Positions 37,994 through 47,118 are shown, numbered from the stretch's first letter. The stretch is 64,000 bases of DNA from Streptomyces sp. NBC_01549 (GCF_026339955.1 NZ_JAPEPW010000001.1:2046001-2110000); one strand, 5' to 3'. Translations and numbers: made by a program. The notes: generated by a model from the sequence alone, not told the origin.

Positions 37994-38917
37994 TCACCCG
38001 TGCGTCGAACGGGAGACACCGGTTTCGACACCGTCCCCGAGCAGGGACGTCGACGCCATCTGTTCCAGCAGCGCCTTGACCAGCTTCTGCTGGAGGCCTA
38101 TGCGGCCGAGGTCGCTGCCGTCGCCTATGCCGTGCCGGGTGCGGGCCAGCGCCAGGGCCTGGGTGCCGCCCAGGTGGTGGGTGCCCGCCTTGAGGTGCAG
38201 ATGGCTCTTGTCGTCGTCGATGTCCTGGTCCGTCGTGACCGTGACGCCGCCGAGCGCGTCCACCAGTTTCGCGAAGCCGGAGAAGTCGATCTCGATGTAG
38301 TGGTCCATGCGGACGTCGGTGAGTGACTCGACGGTCTTCACCGCGCAGACCGGACCGCCCACCGAGTAGGCGCTGTTGAACATCGCGTTGTACGCCGCCG
38401 AGGTCGTCCCGCCGGACGAGGTCGGGCACGACGGGCGGGTCACCAGGGTGTCCCGGGGGATGCTCACCACCGTCGCCTTGGTGCGGCCCTCGTCGATGTG
38501 GACGACCATCGCCGTGTCGGAGCGGGCGCCCGAGCTGTCGCCGCCCCCGAGCGCGGCGTTCGCCCTCCCGCTGCGCGAGTCGGAGCCGAGGACCAGGATG
38601 TTCAGGGCGCCGCTCGGCAGCGGGGCGGCCGAGGCGGACGCGGACGCCGGCGGGGCCGACACCGCCTTCGCCGGACGGTCGTCGCCCAGCGCGCTGTTGA
38701 TGTCCACGCTCTTGATGTTGTGGTTCAGACGCCAGTAGGCCCAGCCCGCGCCCGCCATGGAGAGCACGAGGACGCCGGCGAGCGTGATGCCGGCGGCTTT
38801 CAGCAGACTTCTCCGCCGTCCGGCACGTCTCGCGGCGCCCTCGTTCCCGTCTCCGCTCTCGTCCCCGTTCCCGCGCCCGGCCCCACGTTCGCCCCCGCGC
38901 TCCTCTTCTGCAGTCAC
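37994..38917 (-). CDS. LytR-CpsA-Psr (LCP) family protein with short C-terminus
   Basis: A 307-residue membrane-anchored LCP protein. The family attaches glycopolymers such as teichoic acid-like chains to peptidoglycan. A charged, Gly-rich cytoplasmic start is followed by one helix (LLKAAGITLAGVLVLSMAGAGWAYW) and the LCP domain from about 105. The domain has NILVLGSDSR, RSDTAMVVHID, VVSIPRDTL and LARTRHGIGDGSDLGRIGLQQKLVKALL. The protein stops about 20 residues after that helix (ending SRSTHG). Streptomyces relatives normally continue for another ~70 residues, so the end may be a deletion or frameshift product. No clear ribosome site precedes the GTG start. Confidence 0.85.
   Translation of the reverse strand: MTAEEERGGERGAGRGNGDESGDGNEGAARRAGRRRSLLKAAGITLAGVLVLSMAGAGWAYWRLNHNIKSVDINSALGDDRPAKAVSAPPASASASAAPLPSGALNILVLGSDSRSGRANAALGGGDSSGARSDTAMVVHIDEGRTKATVVSIPRDTLVTRPSCPTSSGGTTSAAYNAMFNSAYSVGGPVCAVKTVESLTDVRMDHYIEIDFSGFAKLVDALGGVTVTTDQDIDDDKSHLHLKAGTHHLGGTQALALARTRHGIGDGSDLGRIGLQQKLVKALLEQMASTSLLGDGVETGVSRSTHG
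38004..38030 (-). promoter_or_regulatory. Candidate ECF42 promoter of the DGPF gene
   Basis: On the minus strand TGTCGA (38030-38025) is followed after 17 bases by CGAC (38007-38004). The reported ECF42 promoter has TGTCGA at -35 and CGA/TC at -10. The site lies inside the 3' end of the upstream LCP gene. Confidence 0.55.
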
Positions 38918-39002
38918 GCGGAGGAACGTAAGTCCGAATTATTACGAGCAGGAACCTCTTCTGGGCTTTCCTTCGGAAAATCTAAGACTTCTCACGCCGC
39001 CC

Positions 39003-40358
39003 TCAGCCCAGCGTCACCGTGGGCACCGGATTGCTCCCGCTCCATGACGCGTTGAACCCGAACGTCACTGATCCACCGTTCGGTACCGTTCCGTTGTAGG
39101 AGGCGTTCGCGCACGTCACCGCCGCACCGGACTGGGTGCAGTCGGCGTTCCAGGCCTGGGTGATCCGCTGGCCCGCGCCGTACGTCCAGTTCACCTTCCA
39201 CGACGACAGCGCGGCCCCGGAACAGGCGATCCTCACCTGCCCCGTGAAGCCCGTGTTCCACTGGCTCTGGACGCTGTACGTCGCCGTGCACGCACCCGTG
39301 GGCGGTGGTGTCGAGGTCCCGCCCAGGGAGCTCGCGATCGCGTAGTACGCCGGTTTCGGCGCGTAGTTCTCGTCGTACGGGGTCGCCGCGCCGTACCCGG
39401 AGAAGACGTCCGGGATCCAGGAGTCGGAGTCGGTGAAGCCCCAGACGGTGACGCCGTAGCACCGGGACACCGCCACGCACGCGTCGAACACTGCCTTGTA
39501 GTCGGCGGCCTGCTGCGTCAGCTTCGTGCTGTCGGAGGGGACCTGCATACGGATGTCCAGCTCCGTGATCGCCACGTCGACGCCGAGGTCGGCGAAGCGC
39601 TGGATGTTCTGCTGGAGCGTGGACGGCACCTGGCCGAGAATGAGGTGGGCCTGGAGACCGACCCCGTCGATCGGGACGCCGCGCTCCTTCAGCGACTTGA
39701 CCAGGTTGTAGAGGGCGGTGCTCTTCGCGTTGACGCCCTCGACGTTGTAGTCGTTGATGTAGAGCTTGGCGCTCGGGTCGGCCGCGTGCGCCCAGGTCAG
39801 GGCCTGGGCGATGTAGTCGGAGCCGAGGCCGTTGTACCAGAGGGTCGAGCGGTAGGTGCCGTCCTCGTTGAAGGGTTCGTTCACCACGTCCCAGGCGGCC
39901 AGCTTGCCCTTGTAGCGGGTGACCTCGGTGGTGATGTGGTCCTGGAGCAGCGAACTGAGCTGCGCGGACGTCCAGGTGCCGTTCGTCAGCCAGCTCGGGT
40001 TCTGGCTGTGCCAGACAAGGGTGTGCCCGCGCACCTGCTGGTTGTGGGCCTGCGCGAACGCCACGATCTGGTCGGCCTCGGCCCAGTTGTAGGTGCCCCG
40101 GGTGGGCTCGACGGTCTCCCACTTCATGGCGTTGCCAGGAGTGAGCGAGCTGAACTGGGCCCCGGCGATGCCCCCGTACGTCCCCGTGAGCTTGGACCCG
40201 GTGACAGCGGTGCCGATGACCTTGCCCTTGGCGGCGGCGAGGTCGCGCAGCGGGGTGTCGGCCGCGTGGGCGGCGGGGGCCGCGACCAGCAGGGCGCCGA
40301 GGGCGGCGATGCCGGTGAGGACGGACCCCAGGGATAAGCCTGTTCTCAGAGATCTCAT
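39003..40358 (-). CDS. Secreted endo-1,4-beta-xylanase, GH10 plus CBM2
   Basis: A 451-residue secreted enzyme that cuts the xylan backbone. The signal peptide ends near AAHA-AD (residues 31-33). The GH10 domain (about 35-345) has the acid/base Glu161 (WDVVNEPF) and nucleophile Glu266 (ITELDIRM). A short Thr/Pro linker leads to a CBM2 cellulose/xylan-binding module (357-451) with paired Cys357 and terminal-region cysteines. An 11-bp gap separates the start codon from a CCGAAA-G-TTTCGG palindrome. This gene opens a xylan-use island with two LacI genes, a GH3 enzyme and a sugar importer. Confidence 0.95.
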   Translation of the reverse strand: MRSLRTGLSLGSVLTGIAALGALLVAAPAAHAADTPLRDLAAAKGKVIGTAVTGSKLTGTYGGIAGAQFSSLTPGNAMKWETVEPTRGTYNWAEADQIVAFAQAHNQQVRGHTLVWHSQNPSWLTNGTWTSAQLSSLLQDHITTEVTRYKGKLAAWDVVNEPFNEDGTYRSTLWYNGLGSDYIAQALTWAHAADPSAKLYINDYNVEGVNAKSTALYNLVKSLKERGVPIDGVGLQAHLILGQVPSTLQQNIQRFADLGVDVAITELDIRMQVPSDSTKLTQQAADYKAVFDACVAVSRCYGVTVWGFTDSDSWIPDVFSGYGAATPYDENYAPKPAYYAIASSLGGTSTPPPTGACTATYSVQSQWNTGFTGQVRIACSGAALSSWKVNWTYGAGQRITQAWNADCTQSGAAVTCANASYNGTVPNGGSVTFGFNASWSGSNPVPTVTLG

Positions 40359-40368
40359 GCGGGTGCCT

Positions 40369-40381
40369 CCGAAAGTTTCGG
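40369..40381. promoter_or_regulatory. LacI-type operator at the xylanase start
   Basis: CCGAAAGTTTCGG is a perfect 13-bp palindrome containing CGAAA-N-TTTCG, the inverted repeat known upstream of Streptomyces xylanase genes and of BxlR-type targets. It lies just before the ribosome-binding region, so a bound repressor would block elongation or initiation. Confidence 0.75.
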
Positions 40382-40406
40382 CCTTGCAACCGATTGGCTT
40401 CGGAGG

Positions 40407-40435
40407 AGTGTGGAGCGGGATGCCTCACTCGTCAA
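40407..40435 (-). promoter_or_regulatory. Candidate xylanase promoter
   Basis: On the minus strand TTGACG (40435-40430) and CACACT (40412-40407) are spaced by 17 bases. The -35 is good and the -10 weak. Transcription would start close upstream of the CGAAA-N-TTTCG operator. Confidence 0.45.
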
Positions 40436-40445
40436 TACGTCCACT

Positions 40446-41507
40446 TCACGCCAGGCCGACCGCCGGAGCCGCCCCCGTACTGCTGCGCACCACCAGACTC
40501 GTCGCCAGCTCCACCCTGGTCCCCGCGGCCGGCCGCTCCTCGCGCCCCAGCTCCAGCACCAGCCTGGCCGCCGCCTCCGCCATCTCCGTCAGCGGCTGCC
40601 GTACGGTCGTCAGCGGCGGCCCGACCCAGCGCGCCACCGGCAGATCGTCGAACCCCACGACGCTCAGGTCCTCCGGAATGCGCAGCCCCAACTCGCGGGC
40701 GGCCTCGTACAGGCCGAGCGCCTGGAGGTCGTTGCCGGTGAAGACGGCCGTCGGGCGGTCGGGGCGGCGCAGCAGGTCGAGGCCCAGCCGGTAGCCGTCC
40801 TCGTGGTGGAAGTTCCCGGTCCTGATCAGCTCCGGGTCCACCGGCAGCCCCGCCGTCTCCAGCGCCGCCCGGTATCCGTCGACGCGCGCGCGGCTGCACA
40901 TCATGCGTGAGGGCCCGCTGATGGCGCCGATCCGCCGGTGCCCCAGGTCGACGAGATGGCGGGTCGCGGCCAGCCCGCCGTGCCAGTTGGTGGCGCCGAT
41001 GGACGGCACGTCGTCGCCCGGGTCGCCCGCCGGGTCCATCACCACGAACGGGATGGACCTGCTGGTCAGCAGCGCGCGCTGGGACTCGTCCAGCCGGGAC
41101 AGGACGAGGATGACGCCGTGCGGGCGGCGGGCGGCGACCTGGTCGGCCCAGGTCCGCCCGGGGGTCAGCCGTCCCGCGCTCTCGGAGAGGACGACGCTCA
41201 GTCCCACCTCCCGCGCCACGTTCTCGACGCCCCGGATGACCTCCATCGCCCAGGCGCTCTCCAGCTCGTGGAAGACCAGGTCGACGAGGGGCGAGCGGGT
41301 CGCCTCGGCGCGGCGGCGCCGGTAGCCGTACGCGCGCAGCAGTTCCTCGACGCGGGTGCGGGTGGCCGGGGCGACATCGGCCCGGCCGTTGAGCACCTTC
41401 GAAACAGTCGGAGCGGAGACGCCGGCCTCCCGGGCGATCTCGGCAAGCGTCGCGGTCCCCGAGGACCGGTCCGTCATCCGCTTCTCAACGGGCTTCGCGG
41501 GATTCAT
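40446..41507 (-). CDS. LacI-family regulator of the xylan island (copy A)
   Basis: A 353-residue repressor. The helix-turn-helix is TLAEIAREAGVSAPTVSKVLNGRADVAPATRTRVEELL, followed by a periplasmic-binding-type sugar-sensing domain ending RWVGPPLTTVRQPL. It lies between the xylanase and GH3 genes, 87 bp from the xylanase start. It is clearly paralogous to the second LacI protein encoded at 47267-48307, and either could bind the CGAAA-N-TTTCG sites. Direct repeats lie 60-90 bp before its start. Confidence 0.93.
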   Translation of the reverse strand: MNPAKPVEKRMTDRSSGTATLAEIAREAGVSAPTVSKVLNGRADVAPATRTRVEELLRAYGYRRRRAEATRSPLVDLVFHELESAWAMEVIRGVENVAREVGLSVVLSESAGRLTPGRTWADQVAARRPHGVILVLSRLDESQRALLTSRSIPFVVMDPAGDPGDDVPSIGATNWHGGLAATRHLVDLGHRRIGAISGPSRMMCSRARVDGYRAALETAGLPVDPELIRTGNFHHEDGYRLGLDLLRRPDRPTAVFTGNDLQALGLYEAARELGLRIPEDLSVVGFDDLPVARWVGPPLTTVRQPLTEMAEAAARLVLELGREERPAAGTRVELATSLVVRSSTGAAPAVGLA

Positions 41508-41569
41508 GGGCGCGATGGTATCCCCGGGTGCACGCCGGGCGACCCCTCTCCGACCTCAGGAAGGTCCAT

Positions 41570-41598
41570 AACATTCGAGGGCTGGCAGGAAACATTCG
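41570..41598. promoter_or_regulatory. Direct repeat AACATTCG, two helical turns apart
   Basis: AACATTCG occurs at 41570-41577 and 41591-41598, a spacing of 21 bp, in the gap between the GH3 gene and LacI copy A. The spacing places both on one face of the helix, as expected for a bound dimer or tetramer. Confidence 0.4.
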
Positions 41599-41629
41599 GC
41601 GACGCTGGATGACGACGCGAACCGACGGC

Positions 41630-43858
41630 TCACTTCACGCGCACCTCGCACCGCATCCGCCGCTCCCGCCCCACCACCCGCTCGGGCCCTGTCAGCGTCA
41701 CCGGCACCGCGTACCGCACCTCGCCCTCGGCGCTGGACGCCCCCAACCGCAGCTCCAGCTCCCCCGGTTCGACGATCCGGTCGCCGTCCGGGTCGGTGTA
41801 CGCGGCCAGATCCGCCGGGACGGTGAAGTGGACCTCCGCCGACGCGCCCGCCTCCAGCGGCACCCGCGCGTAGCCCACCAGGCGGGCGACCGGACGCGCC
41901 ACCTTGCCGACCGGGTCGTGGAGATAGAGCTGCACGACCTCGGTACCGGACCGCTCCCCCGTGTTGCGGACGGTCAGCCGCAGGGTCGTCTCGCCGTCCG
42001 TCTGGAACGCCGTGTCGTCGACCGACGGCGCCTGCCAGTCGTACGTCGTGTAGGACAACCCGTGTCCGAAGGCGAACAGCGGCGTCGGGTCGAGGTTGCT
42101 GGCCCCGCTGAGCTGTCCGAGCGGCGGCGCGAGATACGTCCACGGCTGTCCGGCCCGCTCCCGCGGCACGCTCACCGGGAGCCGCCCCGACGGGTTCACC
42201 CGCCCGGACAGCACCCCGGCCACCGCGGGACCCCCCTCCTGCCCCGCGAAGAACGCCTGCACCACCGCCGCGCACCGGTCCGCCCAGCGCCCGAGCGCGT
42301 ACGGCCGCCCCGAGAGCAGCACCAGCACGACCGGCGTCCCGGAGGCCAGCGCCTTGTCCACCACCTCCCCCTGTCCCTCGGGCAGTTCGAGATCGGCCGC
42401 GTCGCAGCCTTCGCCCGACGTGCCCCGCCCGAACAGCCCCGAGCGGTCGCCGACCGCGACCACACACAGGTCGGCGGCCATCGGATCGTCGGTGAACTCC
42501 ACGTCCGAAAGCTCCGCGCGCAGCGCGTCGAGCAGCGTCGGCACGTCCACCCCCATCTCGACCTCGGGGTGGTCCAGGAGGACATGGCGGGGGAAGGTGT
42601 AACAACCGAGCATGGCGGCCGGGTCGTCGGCCAGCGGACCGAGAACCGCGATCCGCCGCACCCCGGACGCCAGCGGCAGCGTCCCCCCGTTGGCCAGCAG
42701 GACGACCGACTCCTCCGCCAGCTGCCGGGCCAGCGCCCGCATGTGCGGCGGATCGAGGTCGACGGATCCTGAGTCCGCGGGCTCCGCAGCCCAGTCCGGA
42801 TCCAGCAGCCCCAGTTCGCACTTCTGCGTCAGCACCCGCAGCGCGGCCCGGTCCACGAACTCCTCGTCGAGGGGCCCGGAGCCGTAGCAGCGCACGGCGG
42901 GCAGCTCGACGTCCACGCCCGCCGCGAGCGCGAGCGCGGCCGCCCCCGAAGGGGAGTCGGTGAGCCCGTGCGCGGACTCCAGGAGGGACACCCCGAAGTA
43001 GTCGGCCACGACCGTGCCGGTGAACTGCCACTCCCCCCGGAGGAGTTCAGTGAGCAGTCGGCGGTGGGCGTGGGCGGGCAGTCCGTCGAGGTCGTTGTAC
43101 GCGGCCATCACCGAGCGCGCCCCGCCCTCCCGTACGGCCATCTCGAACGGCGGCAGGATGACGTCCGCCAGTTCGCGCGGGCCGAGCGAGGCGGGCGCGT
43201 GGTTGCGGGCACCGCGCGAGGCCGAGTAGCCGGCGAAGTGCTTGAGCGTGGCGACGACGCCCGCCGACTCCAGGCCCTGGACATAGGCGGTGCCGACGGT
43301 CGCCACGAGGTAGGGGTCCTCGCCGATCGACTCCTCCGTACGGCCCCAGCGGGGATCCCGTACGACGTCGAGGACCGGGGCGAGGCCCTGGTGGACGCCG
43401 ACCGAGCGCATCGAGGCGCCGATCGCCGCCGCCATCTCCTTCACCAGGGCCGGATCGAAGCTCGCGCCCCAGGCGAGCGGGGTCGGGAAGACCGTCGCCC
43501 GCCAGGCCGTGAACCCGGTGAGGCACTCCTCGTGGGCGAGCGCCGGCAGCCGGAAGCGGTTCGCGGAGCGGATGCGCTCTTGGAGGGCGGCGAGACGGGC
43601 GGCGCCCTCGGCCGGGTCGACCGGTTCGGTGCCGAAGGGGCGGGTCAGCTGGCCGAGCCCGTGCGGGAGTAGCCGCGCCAGGTCGATGTCCTCGGACAGG
43701 GCGTGCTGCAGCGGCGCCATGTCCCCGCCCGGGGTCTGGTTCGAACCGGGCCACACGCTGTAGAGCTGGGCGACCTTCTCTTCCGTGGTCATACGGGCGA
43801 GCAGGTCGGCGGCGCGGACGCCTGCGGGCAGAGCGGGGTCCTGCCAGGGGTCGGTCAT
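41630..43858 (-). CDS. bxlA: GH3 beta-xylosidase/beta-glucosidase (BxlA-type, intracellular)
   Basis: A 742-residue glycoside hydrolase with no signal peptide, so it acts on imported oligosaccharides. ATG 43858 follows GAGGAG at five bases; an ATG six codons upstream is the alternative. The N-terminal barrel carries RWGRTEESIGEDP, KHFAGY and the nucleophile Asp286 in GTVVADYFG. The middle alpha/beta sandwich has GPLADDPAAMLGCY, and a C-terminal FnIII-like domain ends the protein. It is the last gene of an importer operon in the order known for bxlEFGA. Xylo-oligosaccharides are the expected substrate from context. Confidence 0.9.
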   Translation of the reverse strand: MTDPWQDPALPAGVRAADLLARMTTEEKVAQLYSVWPGSNQTPGGDMAPLQHALSEDIDLARLLPHGLGQLTRPFGTEPVDPAEGAARLAALQERIRSANRFRLPALAHEECLTGFTAWRATVFPTPLAWGASFDPALVKEMAAAIGASMRSVGVHQGLAPVLDVVRDPRWGRTEESIGEDPYLVATVGTAYVQGLESAGVVATLKHFAGYSASRGARNHAPASLGPRELADVILPPFEMAVREGGARSVMAAYNDLDGLPAHAHRRLLTELLRGEWQFTGTVVADYFGVSLLESAHGLTDSPSGAAALALAAGVDVELPAVRCYGSGPLDEEFVDRAALRVLTQKCELGLLDPDWAAEPADSGSVDLDPPHMRALARQLAEESVVLLANGGTLPLASGVRRIAVLGPLADDPAAMLGCYTFPRHVLLDHPEVEMGVDVPTLLDALRAELSDVEFTDDPMAADLCVVAVGDRSGLFGRGTSGEGCDAADLELPEGQGEVVDKALASGTPVVLVLLSGRPYALGRWADRCAAVVQAFFAGQEGGPAVAGVLSGRVNPSGRLPVSVPRERAGQPWTYLAPPLGQLSGASNLDPTPLFAFGHGLSYTTYDWQAPSVDDTAFQTDGETTLRLTVRNTGERSGTEVVQLYLHDPVGKVARPVARLVGYARVPLEAGASAEVHFTVPADLAAYTDPDGDRIVEPGELELRLGASSAEGEVRYAVPVTLTGPERVVGRERRMRCEVRVK

Positions 43859-43900
43859 GTAACTCCTCACATCCACAGGGGCATCTGGAGGGGCTGGTGT

Positions 43901-44767
43901 TCAGCCCTTGGTCGCGCCGAGCGTGATGCCGCCGATCAACTGTCGTTCGGCGACCGCGTAGAAGGCCAGGGCGGGCGCCATGGCGAGGACCAGATAGGCG
44001 AAGATGCGGGCCACGTCGGAGGCGTACTGGCCCTGGAACTGCTGGATGCCGACGGGGACGGTCCACCAGGTGGGTTCGCTGAAGACGAGCAGGGGGAGCA
44101 GGAAGTTGTTCCAGCTGCCCACGATGGCGAGGACGGAGACGGTGCCTAGCGCCGGGCGGGCCAGCGGCAGCAGGATGCGCCAGAAGAAGCCGAACGAGGA
44201 ACAGCCGTCGAGGGTGGCCGCCTCCTCCAGTTCGCCGGGGATCTCCCGGAAGAAGCCGCGCAGGATGACGATCGTCATGGGCAGGCCGAAGGCGGCCTGG
44301 GGCAGGATCACGCCCCAGGGGTTGTCCAGCAGCCCGAAGGTGCGCAGCAGGATGAACAGCGGCAGGATCGCCACCGCGAAGGGGAACATCAGCCCCATTG
44401 TGAAGACGGTGAAGAGCACTTCCCTGCCCCGGAAGGCGAACCGGGCGAGCGCGTAGGCGGCGAGCGCCGACGCCCCCACGGTCAGCAGGGCGGTGGCCAC
44501 CGCGATGAGGGTGCTGCTGCCGACCGACCGCCAGAACGGTCCCGAGCCGAGCAGTGACGTGTAGTTCGAGGTCACCCAGGGGTGGGGAAGGCCGAAGGTG
44601 TTGCTGGAGAGCTGGTCGGTGGACTTGAAGCCGGAGATGAGGGCGTACAGCAGCGGGGTCACCATGACCGCGCCGACCAGCCACAGGATCACGTACACGG
44701 GCAAGGTGCGCAGCCTCCGGCGGCGTACGACACTCTTCGGGACCGTGCTCTTCACGGCCGTGCTCAT
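43901..44767 (-). CDS. bxlG: Sugar ABC transporter permease (BxlG-type)
   Basis: A 288-residue inner-membrane permease of the carbohydrate CUT1 class, with six predicted helices and the coupling-loop motif EEAATLDGCSSFGFFWRILLPLARPA that contacts the ATPase. Its start overlaps the stop of the preceding permease by four bases. No ATPase gene lies in the operon; Streptomyces sugar importers usually share the MsiK ATPase encoded elsewhere. Confidence 0.92.
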   Translation of the reverse strand: MSTAVKSTVPKSVVRRRRLRTLPVYVILWLVGAVMVTPLLYALISGFKSTDQLSSNTFGLPHPWVTSNYTSLLGSGPFWRSVGSSTLIAVATALLTVGASALAAYALARFAFRGREVLFTVFTMGLMFPFAVAILPLFILLRTFGLLDNPWGVILPQAAFGLPMTIVILRGFFREIPGELEEAATLDGCSSFGFFWRILLPLARPALGTVSVLAIVGSWNNFLLPLLVFSEPTWWTVPVGIQQFQGQYASDVARIFAYLVLAMAPALAFYAVAERQLIGGITLGATKG

Positions 44768-45780
44768 CGGCCTGCTCGCATGGTGGTGATGGCTCCTTCG
44801 GTGTCACGGCGCAGCACGAAACGCTGGTAGGCGAGGGCGAAGACGAGGCTGATCAGGAACATCGCCACGCTGATCGCGCTGGCGTAGCCCATCTGGTAGC
44901 GCTTGAAGCCGTACTGGAACATGCTGATGACCATGGTTTCGGAGTGGTGGTCGGGACCGCCCGCGGAGATCACCCACACCAGGTCGAAGAGCTGGATGGC
45001 GCCGATCACGGACAGGAACACACTGATCCGCAGGGTCGGCGCGAGCAGCGGCAGCGTGACGTGGCGGAAGCGCTGCCAGCTGCCGGCGCCGTCGATGCGC
45101 GCCGCCTCGTGCAGCTCGGCCGGGATGCCCTGCAGGCCCGCCAGGTAGAGCATCATGTGGAAGCCGAAGTACTTCCACATCATGACGAGGAAGAGGGTCG
45201 GCAGGACGGTGCCCTGTCCCGCGAACCAGAGCCCGCCCACGCTGTCGAGCCCGACCGCGCCGAGGACCTTGTCGGCGAGCCCCTCGCCCGGCGAGAAGAT
45301 CATGCTGAACAGCACGCCGGTGATGACCTCGGACAGGATGTACGGCGCGAAGAACAACATCCGGTAGACGGCCCGGCCGCGCAGCTTCTGGTTGAGCAGC
45401 ACGGCCATGGCGAGCGCGAACGGCAGCTGGAGGACGAGGGAGAAGGCGACGAGCAGGAAGCCGCGCCACAGGTCTCCGAGGAACACCGGGTCGTGGAAGA
45501 GCCGGGTGTAGTTGTCGAACCCCACGGAGTCGGTGGGCGACCCGAATCCGCCCCAGTTGAAGAAGCTGATATAGAAGGCGTAGCCCATCGGCACGAGGAC
45601 GAGCATCCCGAACAGGACGAGTGCCGGGACCGTGAAGACGAAGGCCGCGAACCAGTCGCGCACTCGCTGCAGGGCGGGACGGCGAGGCCCCTGGCCCGGT
45701 GAAACGGCCGTCACGCCGGTCGACTTGCCGAGATCGGACACGTACGTCGACGCGGTCGAGGTCGAGGTCGAGTGCGTCAT
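44764..45780 (-). CDS. bxlF: Sugar ABC transporter permease (BxlF-type)
   Basis: A 338-residue permease, partner of BxlG, with a ~45-residue Ser/Thr-rich cytoplasmic start. Six helices follow, with the coupling motif HEAARIDGAGSWQRFRHVTLPLLAP. It lies 10 bp after the binding-protein gene and overlaps the next permease by four bases. Confidence 0.92.
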   Translation of the reverse strand: MTHSTSTSTASTYVSDLGKSTGVTAVSPGQGPRRPALQRVRDWFAAFVFTVPALVLFGMLVLVPMGYAFYISFFNWGGFGSPTDSVGFDNYTRLFHDPVFLGDLWRGFLLVAFSLVLQLPFALAMAVLLNQKLRGRAVYRMLFFAPYILSEVITGVLFSMIFSPGEGLADKVLGAVGLDSVGGLWFAGQGTVLPTLFLVMMWKYFGFHMMLYLAGLQGIPAELHEAARIDGAGSWQRFRHVTLPLLAPTLRISVFLSVIGAIQLFDLVWVISAGGPDHHSETMVISMFQYGFKRYQMGYASAISVAMFLISLVFALAYQRFVLRRDTEGAITTMRAGR

Positions 45781-45789
45781 CGCCGGCCG

Positions 45790-47097
45790 CTAGCTCTTCT
45801 CGCTCTTGGCGACCTGGGTCACCGAACGGGTGACCTGCTCGGGCGACTTGGAGCCCGCGATGAGCGCGGCGACGCTGTCGTTGATCTCCTGGCCGACGGC
45901 GGGGGCGTACGCCTGGTCGAGGTAGAGCTGGAAGCCGGTGGCGGTGTTCAGCGCGTCGGACACGGCGGTGAGGTTGGGGTCGGTCAGTGCGGAACGCACG
46001 TCCTTGGACACCGGTATCAGGCCGGTCTCCTTGACGAGCTTCGAGGCAAACTCCTTCTCGGCGAAGAACTTCAGGAACTCCACCGCCGCGTCCGGCGCGC
46101 CCTTGCGGAGCGCGTGGCCGCCGCCCCCGCCGAACACCTCGGTGAGTGCACCCTTTCCGCCCTCGACGGCGGGGAAGGAGAAGAAGCCGAGGTCGTTGCC
46201 GATGCCCTTGCCCGAGTCCTTCTCGACGGTCGGCGCCCACTGGCCCATCAGTTCCATGGCCGCCTTGCCGTTGCCCATCAGGGCCGCCTCGCCGTTGGGG
46301 TCGGAGTAGGCCCCGCCGAGGAAACCCTTCTGGAAGGGTTCGAGCGCGACGAGGTCCTTGAGGTGCTGGCCGGCGGTGACGAACCCGGCGCCGGTGAAGT
46401 CGGCGTCGGTGGCCGCCTTCTGCATCGCCTCCAGTCCGGCGACGCGCATCGACAGATACGCCCAGTAGTACATGCCGGGCCACTTCTCCTTGCCGGCCAG
46501 CGCGATGGGCGTGATCCCGGCGCTCTTGAGGGCCTTGACGGCGTCGAGGTAGCCGGACCAGGTAGTGGGCGGGGTGGTGATCTTGGCCTTCTTGAAGAGC
46601 GCCTTGTTGTACCAGAAGCCGACCATGCCGATGTCGAACGGGACCGCGTACGTCTTCTTGTCGAACTGGTAGGCCGCCAGCGAGGCGGGCACATAGTCCT
46701 TCGTCCAGGTGGCGGTCTTGTCGGTCAGGTCCTCGACCAGACCCGCGTCGATCTGCTGCTTGAGGACTCCGCCACCCCAGGTGTGGAAGACGTCCGGCAG
46801 CTTCCCCGAGGTGGTGAGCGCGGTCATCTTGGACTTGTACGCCTCGTTCTCCAGCGTGACGATCTTGACCTTCACGTCCGGGTGCGCGGCCTCGAAGTCC
46901 TTGGCGCGCTGGGCCCACAGCTTCTTCGCCGGCTGGGTGGTGGTGATGTTCCACCACTCGATCGTGGTCTTGCCCGAGCCGCTGTCGCTGTCCGACGAAC
47001 CGCACGCGCTCAGCCCGGTCGCGCCCAGGCCGGTCGCCGCGGAGGCCGCCAGAAATCCGCGGCGAGAGAAGTGGGAGGTCGTACCGAACGGTCGCAT
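45790..47097 (-). CDS. bxlE: Extracellular sugar-binding lipoprotein (BxlE-type)
   Basis: A 435-residue solute-binding lipoprotein that delivers oligosaccharide to the importer. ATG 47097 follows GGAAGG. The signal has a twin-arginine look (SRRGFLAAS) and a lipobox LSAC with Cys32. The mature part is a type-1 sugar-binding fold (TTIEWWNITTTQPAKKLWAQRAKDFEAAHPDVKV onward). Xylobiose or xylotriose is the likely ligand from context. It is the first gene of the bxlEFGA-type operon, behind a good promoter and an operator-like palindrome. Confidence 0.9.
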   Translation of the reverse strand: MRPFGTTSHFSRRGFLAASAATGLGATGLSACGSSDSDSGSGKTTIEWWNITTTQPAKKLWAQRAKDFEAAHPDVKVKIVTLENEAYKSKMTALTTSGKLPDVFHTWGGGVLKQQIDAGLVEDLTDKTATWTKDYVPASLAAYQFDKKTYAVPFDIGMVGFWYNKALFKKAKITTPPTTWSGYLDAVKALKSAGITPIALAGKEKWPGMYYWAYLSMRVAGLEAMQKAATDADFTGAGFVTAGQHLKDLVALEPFQKGFLGGAYSDPNGEAALMGNGKAAMELMGQWAPTVEKDSGKGIGNDLGFFSFPAVEGGKGALTEVFGGGGGHALRKGAPDAAVEFLKFFAEKEFASKLVKETGLIPVSKDVRSALTDPNLTAVSDALNTATGFQLYLDQAYAPAVGQEINDSVAALIAGSKSPEQVTRSVTQVAKSEKS

Positions 47098-47118
47098 CGC
47101 ACACCTTCCGGAAGAGAG

